DNA from: JAWLFY01 sp964462125
Lineage (GTDB): Bacteria; Planctomycetota; Planctomycetia; Pirellulales; Pirellulaceae
Assembly (NCBI GenBank): GCA_964462125.1
Contig: CAYWXT010000322.1
Location: forward strand, 1-5,046
DNA length: 5,046 nt
Direction: 5' to 3'
Positions 1-5,046 of the stretch are shown piece after piece. The translations under genes were made by a program, and so were the position numbers. Position 1 is the first letter of the stretch, and every line of letters begins with the position of its first letter. The notes beneath the pieces were generated by a model. The model was given only the letters and a program-made list of their open reading frames with translations. It was not told the DNA's origin and did no database searches.

Positions 1-224
1 ATAGCAATTCGGTAGGATGGATTTGCTTCGGATTTGGAGTTCCGCGTTTTCGGGGCGGGGGGGGGGGGTTCAAGGGGGGCCGTGGGCGCCGCGTCGCGGG
101 CGACCGCTGGGATACCAAAACGACTCTGGTTGGGAGAAGATCGGATATCCTGTGGCATCGGCGACGAGGTAGCCTGTTCTGTATTTATCGAGAACTCCCT
201 TTCAGAACATATTCCGAGTGTCCC
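1..224. other. Non-coding leader upstream of the dehydrogenase gene
   Basis: I see no convincing gene here. The only forward reading frame (34-228) starts at TTG, is low-complexity because it reads through the G-tract, and has no recognisable domain. The stretch probably holds the promoter and 5' untranslated region of the gene at 225. I could not pick out a convincing -35/-10 pair: TTGGGA at 130-135 has no good -10 box at the usual distance, and the AT-richer patch around 178-190 has no clear partner. The striking content is the G-rich block at 52-79, listed separately. Confidence 0.6.
52..79 (+). repeat. G-tract with G-quadruplex potential
   Basis: The sequence reads G4 (52-55), C, an uninterrupted run of 12 G (57-68), TTCAA, then G6 (74-79). 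These runs can supply four or more G-triplets with short loops, which is the usual pattern for an intramolecular G-quadruplex on the + strand (C-rich on the - strand). It lies about 145 bp before the start codon at 225, so it may be in the promoter or 5' UTR. Long homopolymers are also prone to replication slippage and to sequencing error, so the exact G count should be treated as uncertain. Confidence 0.6.
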
Positions 225-3200
225 ATGACAGCCCCCTTCAACGCTGACAACGGCTGGTTCCGCGACGGTCATCGACTCTCCGCGTCTCGCGTCAACCGCC
301 ATGCCTCGGGCTGCGTCCGGTCTGGGCTGTTCGCCTTTGCGTGCGTGACCTCCCTTGCTCCGCTCGTAGTCCCCACCATCGCCCTTGCTCCGAACATGGT
401 GCTCGCACCAAACCATGCCGCCGCCGAAGAATTTCCGGAGCCCTTCAACACCGAGCCTGAGTCCGATGCGCAGCAGGTGACTCCCACCGAGGCGGCTCAG
501 CGATGGCAACTCCCCGCCGGGATGGAGGCCACGGTGTTCGCGGCGGAGCCCGATGTGCAGAACCCGATCGATCTGGCGTGGGACGCCCAAGGGCGACTGT
601 GGGTCGCAGAGAATTACACCTACGCCGAGCGAGACCAACGTTTCCAACTCGATCTGCGCGATCGCGTGCTTGTATTCGAAGACACCGACGGGGATGGCAA
701 GCATGACCGCCGCACCGTCTTCACCGATGGCGTTCAGATGCTCACCAGTGTCGAGGTCGGCTACGGCGGGGTTTGGCTGATGTGTCCCCCGCGGCTGCTG
801 TACATTCCCGATCGCGATCACGACGCCGTCCCCGACGGTCCGGCCGAGGTGGTACTCGATGGGTTCGAGGTCGCCCAACAAAACTACCACAACTTTGCCA
901 ACGGCCTTCGGTTCGGTCCCGATGGTTGGCTCTATGGCCGTTGTGGCGGTTCTTGTCCGGGCCAAGTGGGTGCCCCAGGAACCCCGGAGGAGCAGCGGGT
1001 CGCTTTGGAAGGGGGGATCTGGCGGTATCACCCGGAGGTGGATCGGTTCGAGGTACTCACCAGCGGCACGACCAACCCCTGGGGGCACGACTGGAACGAT
1101 GTCGGCGAACTGTTCTTCACCAACACCGTCAACGGTCACTTTTGGCACGCGATACCCGGCGCCCATTTCACCCGGCCATTCACGCTCGACCCCAACGCAC
1201 ACACCTACGAGTTGATCGACTTTCACGCCGATCACTGGCACTTCGATACCGGTAAGAGTTGGACCGATTCGCGGGACGGGGCTGCGAACGACTACGGCGG
1301 CGGCCACGCCCACTGCGGATTGATGATCTATGAGGGGGATAACTGGCCCGAGCAGTATCGAGGGAGGGCGCTGACGATCAATCTGCACGGTCGGCGGGTG
1401 AACCAGGAGATCCTGCGGCGGCGCGGCAGTGGCTACGTCGCCTCCCATGCCCCCGACATCTTGCTTGCGGCCGACCCCTGGTTTCGCGGCATGGACCTGA
1501 GCTACGGCCCCGATGGCGGCGTTTACGTCCTCGATTGGAGCGACACCGGGGAGTGCCATGAGCATACCGGCGTGCATCGGACCAGCGGCAGGATCTACAA
1601 GATCACCCACGCTCTGGAGACGGCGAAGGCGGAAACGAATTCACACCCTCGGGGCGTCAACGGATTCGACCTCCAAGGGGCCGAGGGTCTGGGGGAGATC
1701 GACGATCTACATCAGGCCGATGGTCAGGCGTTGGTGCGGCTGCAGGGTCACGAGAATGCCTGGTACGTCCACCAAGCCCGATTGGTGCTCGCCGAGCGGG
1801 AAGCGGCAGGGTCCCTCGACGGTGACGCGGCAACAGCGGCCGCCGCCAGGTTTCATTCGGCCCAGCAGCCGTCGGAGGCTGTCGCCGCGCTGTTGACCTT
1901 GGATGCGACCGGTGAGGCGAGTCGGGACTTCCTGGTTGAGCAGCTTCGCCACCGGGAGGAACATGTGCGCTGCTGGGCGATCCGGTTGTTGACCGAATCG
2001 TGGCCGCTGGATGATTGCTATGGGCCAACCTATCAAGAGCCGGCGCTCGCGGGGCGTGTTGCCCACCAAGCCGAGGAACTGTTGCCGGTGCTGGTCCGCC
2101 AAGCGGCGACCGATTCGTCGTCGGTGGTTCGATTGAACCTCGCCTCGACCTTGCAGCGGTTGCCCCCCGAGCATCGGAGCGAGTTGGCTGCGGCGTTGGT
2201 GACCCGCGAGGGGGACGGGGATGACCACAATTTGCCGCTGATGATTTGGTACGGGTTGATGGCCGCGGCCGACTCGAAGCCGGATGACCTGGTTGCGGTG
2301 GCCAAGTCGTGTCAGTTGCCGACCACCCGGCGGCTGATTGCCCGGCGGCTCGGGGAAGAGATCGAGCGTCACCCCGAGCCGCTGGATGAGCTTCTGCAGG
2401 CGGTCGCGGCCAGGGCCGATCGTCCCTGGCGACTCGATATTCTGAACGGGTTGGCCGAGGCGATGCAGGGTTGGCGGAGTGCTCCGCGCCCCGCTGCGTG
2501 GAACGCCGTGGTCGCGGCGCTCGGCGACGAACAATGGGCGGAGGAGGTCGTTCGAGAACTCAGTGTCGTCTTTGGCGATGGGCGTTCGTTGAAGGAGGTC
2601 AAACAGATCGTTGCCGACGACTCGGAGAGCCCAGCGACCCGGTTGGCCGCCCTGGCCGCGCTGATTCAAAGCGATCCCCCCGAGCTCCGCGAGATCTGTG
2701 AACCGCTGCTTCGTGATGCCCGGTTCAACGTCGTCGCGGCGCAGGGTCTGGCATCGATCGACGACCCTGAGGTCGGGCGGCTGTTGGTTGCCCGTTATCG
2801 AAACTTCCGCGCCCCGCAACGGCCCAAGGTGGTCTCGATCCTGGCCTCCCGGGCCTCCTTCGCAATGGTGCTGCTGAAGGCGATGCGGTCGGGTGATATC
2901 CCGCGCGATGCCCTCTCCGCATTTCAGGTCCGCCAGATCCACAACCTGGGGGACGAGGAACTGAGCGCGGCGGTCGCGGAGGTTTGGGGCGGGGTGCGCG
3001 AGACGTCGGAAGAAAAACAGCGAGTGATCGAAACGCTTCGTGACACCCTGACGCCTGAGCAGTTGGCGGCGGCCGATCGCGGGGCGGGGCGGGCGCTGTT
3101 CGTGAAGAACTGCCAGAACTGTCACCGGCTTTATGGCGAGGGGGGGCAGATTGGGCCTGACCTGACCGGCGGCAACCGAGACGACCTCGACTACCTGCTC

Positions 3201-3539
3201 AGCAACATCGTCGATCCCAGTGCCGTGGTGGACAAGGACTATCGGATGACGCTGGTGGCGACCGACGACGGCCGCGTGCTCAGCGGCTTGGTAACCGCCC
3301 GCACCGACCGGACACTGAAGCTGCACACGGCAACCGAGTCGCTCACGATCGACCGTCGCGAGGTGGCCGACGAAAAGTTGACCGAGAAGTCGCCGATGCC
3401 CGCAGGCCTGCTCGACAATCTCACACCGAACGAGATCCGCGATCTGATCAGCTACTTGGCCCACCCCAGCCAAGTGTCCCTCCCCGCCGACGTCGTGTCG
3501 ACGATTGACGATGAAGACGAAAGCCGCAACACTCCCTGA
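225..3539 (+). CDS. Exported PVC-type dehydrogenase with HEAT repeats and C-terminal cytochrome c domain
   Basis: 1104 residues. Residues 1-67 look like a signal peptide with a long polar N-region, a hydrophobic stretch (about 34-61) and a likely cleavage site after Ala67 (HAAA/EE), so the protein is expected outside the cytoplasmic membrane. Residues about 92-465 match the planctomycete/verrucomicrobial 'membrane-bound dehydrogenase' domain (TIGR02604 type, related to quinoprotein sugar dehydrogenase beta-propellers). Visible motifs are NPIDLAWDAQGRLWVAEN, H222-x3-NGL, PWGHD (His288), GGGHAHCG (His361, His363), LHGRRVN (His388) and DWSDTGECHEH (437-447). Asp-rich loops at 153-161 and 196-204 resemble Ca2+ sites. 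Residues about 505-930 form Leu/Ala-rich helical pairs, read as HEAT-like repeats. Residues about 950-1080 are a TIGR02603-type haem domain with CQNCH at 963-967 and probable distal ligand Met1058 in SPMP. Substrate and cofactor cannot be read from sequence. The ATG at 225 is the only start that keeps the whole signal peptide; upstream Shine-Dalgarno is weak, common in planctomycetes. The frame is intact and of normal family length. Confidence 0.92.
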   Translation: MTAPFNADNGWFRDGHRLSASRVNRHASGCVRSGLFAFACVTSLAPLVVPTIALAPNMVLAPNHAAAEEFPEPFNTEPESDAQQVTPTEAAQRWQLPAGMEATVFAAEPDVQNPIDLAWDAQGRLWVAENYTYAERDQRFQLDLRDRVLVFEDTDGDGKHDRRTVFTDGVQMLTSVEVGYGGVWLMCPPRLLYIPDRDHDAVPDGPAEVVLDGFEVAQQNYHNFANGLRFGPDGWLYGRCGGSCPGQVGAPGTPEEQRVALEGGIWRYHPEVDRFEVLTSGTTNPWGHDWNDVGELFFTNTVNGHFWHAIPGAHFTRPFTLDPNAHTYELIDFHADHWHFDTGKSWTDSRDGAANDYGGGHAHCGLMIYEGDNWPEQYRGRALTINLHGRRVNQEILRRRGSGYVASHAPDILLAADPWFRGMDLSYGPDGGVYVLDWSDTGECHEHTGVHRTSGRIYKITHALETAKAETNSHPRGVNGFDLQGAEGLGEIDDLHQADGQALVRLQGHENAWYVHQARLVLAEREAAGSLDGDAATAAAARFHSAQQPSEAVAALLTLDATGEASRDFLVEQLRHREEHVRCWAIRLLTESWPLDDCYGPTYQEPALAGRVAHQAEELLPVLVRQAATDSSSVVRLNLASTLQRLPPEHRSELAAALVTREGDGDDHNLPLMIWYGLMAAADSKPDDLVAVAKSCQLPTTRRLIARRLGEEIERHPEPLDELLQAVAARADRPWRLDILNGLAEAMQGWRSAPRPAAWNAVVAALGDEQWAEEVVRELSVVFGDGRSLKEVKQIVADDSESPATRLAALAALIQSDPPELREICEPLLRDARFNVVAAQGLASIDDPEVGRLLVARYRNFRAPQRPKVVSILASRASFAMVLLKAMRSGDIPRDALSAFQVRQIHNLGDEELSAAVAEVWGGVRETSEEKQRVIETLRDTLTPEQLAAADRGAGRALFVKNCQNCHRLYGEGGQIGPDLTGGNRDDLDYLLSNIVDPSAVVDKDYRMTLVATDDGRVLSGLVTARTDRTLKLHTATESLTIDRREVADEKLTEKSPMPAGLLDNLTPNEIRDLISYLAHPSQVSLPADVVSTIDDEDESRNTP
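399..425 (+). other. Predicted end of signal peptide and cleavage region
   Basis: This codes for residues 59-67 of the dehydrogenase. The hydrophobic segment ends in a short internal repeat of LAPN (54-57 and 60-63), then His-Ala-Ala-Ala before acidic Glu68-Glu69. Small residues at -1 and -3 fit signal peptidase I, with the cut after Ala67. A retained N-terminal membrane anchor is the alternative. There is no Leu-x-x-Cys lipobox near the end of the segment. Confidence 0.55.
3111..3125 (+). other. Haem c attachment motif CxxCH
   Basis: Codons 963-967 of the dehydrogenase read Cys-Gln-Asn-Cys-His, the covalent haem c motif. The context (GRALFVKNC before it, GEGGQIGPDLTGGNR after it) is typical of the planctomycete single-haem domain. 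A beta-rich insertion separates it from the probable axial Met1058. Covalent haem attachment happens outside the cytoplasm, which agrees with the signal peptide. Confidence 0.9.
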
Positions 3540-3573
3540 CCTTCCGCGGCCGCTGTCATCCGTTTTCGACCAC

Positions 3574-3578
3574 GAGGG
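3574..3578 (+). promoter_or_regulatory. Ribosome binding site for the exchanger gene
   Basis: GAGGG lies 5 nt before the ATG at 3584, a good Shine-Dalgarno match and spacing. It supports this start, which also places the first membrane helix directly at the N-terminus. The stronger site here than at the upstream gene fits independent initiation on a shared transcript. Confidence 0.7.
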
Positions 3579-3583
3579 TTTTC

Positions 3584-4870
3584 ATGGGGATCGTTCTGCC
3601 GTTGATCCTGATCCTGTTGGCGTGTGTGGTGATCTGGCGAGCGTGTGACGGTTTCGAAGTCGCCTCGGAATACTTGGGCCGCAACCTTTCCGAAGGCGTT
3701 CGGGGGGGGACGATCAATGCGGTTTCGAGCTCGATCCCAGAACTGCTCACCACCTTCATCGCGCTGTTCGTGCTGGCCGACGAGGATGGCTTTGCCGTCG
3801 GCTTGGGGACCACCGCCGGCAGCGCGCTGTTCAACGGCATGATCATCCCCGCGGTCTGCATCTTTACCGTGGTGGGAACGGTCGTCGCCGGTCGGCGGGT
3901 CGCTTCGGTGAACATTTCCAGCAAGGTGATCCTTCGCGATGGACTGACCCTGCTAGGGTGCGAACTCGTCATGATCGTGTTGATCAGCGGTGAGCGCCTC
4001 GATTGGTGGCAGGGGTTGGCGCTGATGCTGATGTACATCGGCTACTTCGGCTACATGGTCCTCTCGATGCAGGCTGACAGTGTCGACGATGCGGGCGAGA
4101 GGTCAGGGGCGGACGAGTCGAGTGGATCGTCGCGGGGATTGCTCCGGGGCGTCCTTTATTGGATGTCCGGCGGCCCCCTGTTAGATCTGGAGCGGTGGTT
4201 GGTGGGAGAGCATCACCGGCAGAAGATGCGGGAGGAGACGTGGAACGCGTGGCCGCTGCTGTCAGCGTCGACGGCGATGATCGCGATCGCCTGCTGGGGG
4301 CTGGTCCATGCCTGCGAATGGCTCGGTTCCGGCCCTGGCAACAAGCTTCATCCCTCGTATGAATTGTTCGGCTACGAACTGCATGGGTTCGGGATGCCCG
4401 CCATCTTCGTGGCCGTGATCTTCGCTTCGATGGCCACCAGCGTCCCCGATACGGTGATGTCGATCCGCGATGCCCGGGACGGCGATTTCGACGATGCGGT
4501 GGCCAACGCGTTGGGGAGCAATATCTTTGACATTTGCTTTGCCCTCGGATTGCCGATTTTGTTGTACACGTTGTTGCGAGGCCCGATTGAGATTCCGCCG
4601 GTGATCGCGCAGCAGACCGGTGAGATCCTGGTGCTGCTGTTGGTGATCACCTTGTTCGGGTTTTTGATTTACTACATCGGCCCGCGCGGGGTGGCAGCCG
4701 ACGGGACGACCTATGTGGAAATGAGGCAGGGCACCGCCACGCTGCTGATCCTGTTGTATGTGATCTTCGTGACCTTCATCGTCGCCCGTTCCCAGGACGC
4801 TGTCTGGGCGGAGACGGTCACGGAGATCTTGAATGGTGCGCTGCAGGTTCTGCCGCGGGTCAATGGCTAG
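3584..4870 (+). CDS. CaCA-superfamily Na+/Ca2+ exchanger, NCKX-like
   Basis: 428 residues, about 10 predicted membrane helices in two halves, expected in the cytoplasmic membrane, where this superfamily exchanges Na+ (or H+) for Ca2+, in some members with K+. Helix 1 is at about 3-19. The first alpha repeat (about 42-95) holds SSSIPELLTTF with Glu53 and GSALFN (79-84). The second (about 275-330) holds ATSVPDTVMSI with Asp289 and GSNIFDI with Asp316. A hydrophilic loop at about 162-224, rich in Ser/Asp/Glu then Arg, separates the halves; further helices fall at about 226-246, 343-368 and 380-402. The Glu (repeat 1)/Asp (repeat 2) pairing and the GSNIFD Asp are NCKX-type features. The gene starts 44 bp after the dehydrogenase gene on the same strand, suggesting an operon. 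No separate Ca2+-binding regulatory domain is seen in the loop. Family assignment is firm; ion specificity is inferred. Confidence 0.9.
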   Translation: MGIVLPLILILLACVVIWRACDGFEVASEYLGRNLSEGVRGGTINAVSSSIPELLTTFIALFVLADEDGFAVGLGTTAGSALFNGMIIPAVCIFTVVGTVVAGRRVASVNISSKVILRDGLTLLGCELVMIVLISGERLDWWQGLALMLMYIGYFGYMVLSMQADSVDDAGERSGADESSGSSRGLLRGVLYWMSGGPLLDLERWLVGEHHRQKMREETWNAWPLLSASTAMIAIACWGLVHACEWLGSGPGNKLHPSYELFGYELHGFGMPAIFVAVIFASMATSVPDTVMSIRDARDGDFDDAVANALGSNIFDICFALGLPILLYTLLRGPIEIPPVIAQQTGEILVLLLVITLFGFLIYYIGPRGVAADGTTYVEMRQGTATLLILLYVIFVTFIVARSQDAVWAETVTEILNGALQVLPRVNG

Positions 4871-4886
4871 TGCGTCGCCACAGCCA

Positions 4887-4927
4887 GGAATGAGGGGTGG
4901 GGCCGCACGGCTTGCGCCGTGGCGTTA
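4887..4927 (+). repeat. Hairpin repeat, copy 1
   Basis: 41 bp that align with copy 2 over their full length with one substitution and one single-G length difference; the last 28 bp (4900-4927) are identical. The core is a perfect hairpin, CACGGC (4906-4911), loop TTGC, GCCGTG (4916-4921), extendable by two base pairs if one G is bulged. It starts 17 bp after the exchanger stop codon. It resembles REP-like intergenic palindromes; its genome-wide copy number cannot be seen from this window. Confidence 0.85.
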
Positions 4928-4942
4928 ACATGGTGAGGGATT

Positions 4943-4982
4943 GGAATAAGGGGTGGGCCGCACGGCTTGCGCCGTGGCGTTA
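4943..4982 (+). repeat. Hairpin repeat, copy 2
   Basis: 40 bp, direct repeat of copy 1 at a 55-bp period, with the 28-bp identical core at 4955-4982 and the same hairpin (CACGGC 4961-4966, TTGC loop, GCCGTG 4971-4976). The 15 bp between the two copies is not repeated. Two stem-loops in tandem after a stop codon could terminate transcription, slow 3' exonucleases, or simply be a dispersed repeat family. Confidence 0.85.
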
Positions 4983-4990
4983 GGAATTTT

Positions 4991-5017
4991 GTAAGGAGCC
5001 GCGCGGAAATAACTTAC
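4991..5017. repeat. Nested palindromic element
   Basis: Outer arms GTAAG (4991-4995) and CTTAC (5013-5017) are exact reverse complements, and between them lies the perfect 8-bp palindrome CCGCGCGG (4999-5006). The inner and outer dyads are centred 1.5 bp apart. It may be a protein-binding operator for a gene beyond the window, or another part of the same intergenic repeat family as the hairpins just before it. Confidence 0.5.
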
Positions 5018-5046
5018 CGAATTGGTGTTGAAATGAGGCCGCTGCT

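Larger units (their letters stand above)
4871..5046. other. Structured non-coding region after the exchanger gene
   Basis: No forward frame of useful length begins here: candidate starts near 5022-5033 meet a stop within a few codons or run off the end. The - strand has a frame open from the window end across the repeats to a stop near 4930, but its content is repeat-derived and I do not call it a gene. The region holds two copies of a hairpin repeat and a nested palindrome. Without a T-tract, a classical intrinsic terminator is not evident, though the hairpins could still end or protect the transcript. Confidence 0.55.

Noticed and set aside
130..158. Sigma-70-like promoter using TTGGGA
   Set aside because: There is no acceptable -10 hexamer at 16-18 bp spacing, and planctomycete promoters are poorly defined.
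34..228. 64-residue forward frame ending in an ATGA overlap with the dehydrogenase start
   Set aside because: The overlap looks like translational coupling, but the frame starts at TTG, reads through the G-tract as a Gly-rich run, has no clear ribosome binding site and no recognisable domain.
1707..3473. 588-residue open frame on the - strand
   Set aside because: It lies wholly antisense to the HEAT and cytochrome parts of the dehydrogenase gene, whose protein has clear domains. The translation is rich in Arg/Gln/Pro/Gly, as expected for a shadow frame in GC-rich DNA.
3556..4038. 160-residue open frame on the - strand over the exchanger start
   Set aside because: Ser/Thr/Pro-rich antisense shadow of membrane-helix codons; no domain seen, and the opposite strand encodes a clear transporter.
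4906..4976. Intrinsic terminator
   Set aside because: The hairpins are suitably placed after the stop codon, but neither is followed by a T-tract, so I list them as repeats rather than terminators.
4930..5046. Possible - strand gene end running in from beyond the window
   Set aside because: One - strand frame is open from the window edge to a stop near 4930, but it crosses both hairpin repeats and has no recognisable content, so it is more likely non-coding repeat DNA.

Overview
The window looks like a GC-rich chromosomal segment from a planctomycete, probably Rhodopirellula-like (Pirellulaceae). The main reason is the first gene. Its architecture is a signal peptide, a PVC-type 'membrane-bound dehydrogenase' beta-propeller, HEAT-like helical repeats and a C-terminal CxxCH cytochrome domain, and that combination is characteristic of and heavily expanded in Planctomycetota and related PVC bacteria. 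The genus is an inference; no rRNA or marker gene is present.

Layout: positions 1-224 are non-coding leader DNA containing a very G-rich stretch (52-79, including a run of 12 G). Positions 225-3539 (+) encode a 1104-residue exported haem-binding dehydrogenase-like protein. After a 44-bp gap with a good Shine-Dalgarno sequence, positions 3584-4870 (+) encode a 428-residue multi-pass cation/calcium exchanger of the CaCA superfamily. Its two alpha repeats resemble K+-dependent Na+/Ca2+ exchangers (NCKX) more than plain NCX proteins. The last 176 bp (4871-5046) are non-coding. They hold two nearly identical copies of a 40-41-bp hairpin repeat at a 55-bp period, followed by a nested palindromic element.

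The two genes are close, on the same strand and probably co-transcribed. A working idea, which is inference only, is that the exported dehydrogenase acts on a carbohydrate or alcohol substrate outside the cytoplasmic membrane and passes electrons to its own c-type haem, while the exchanger controls Ca2+ across that membrane. The dehydrogenase has two Asp-rich loops that look Ca2+-binding, so a calcium link is possible but not shown.

I saw no RNA genes, CRISPR array, transposase or phage gene. I found no clear candidate for a wholly new system. The less ordinary signals are the ion-site residues of the exchanger, the G-tract, and the structured repeats after the second gene.
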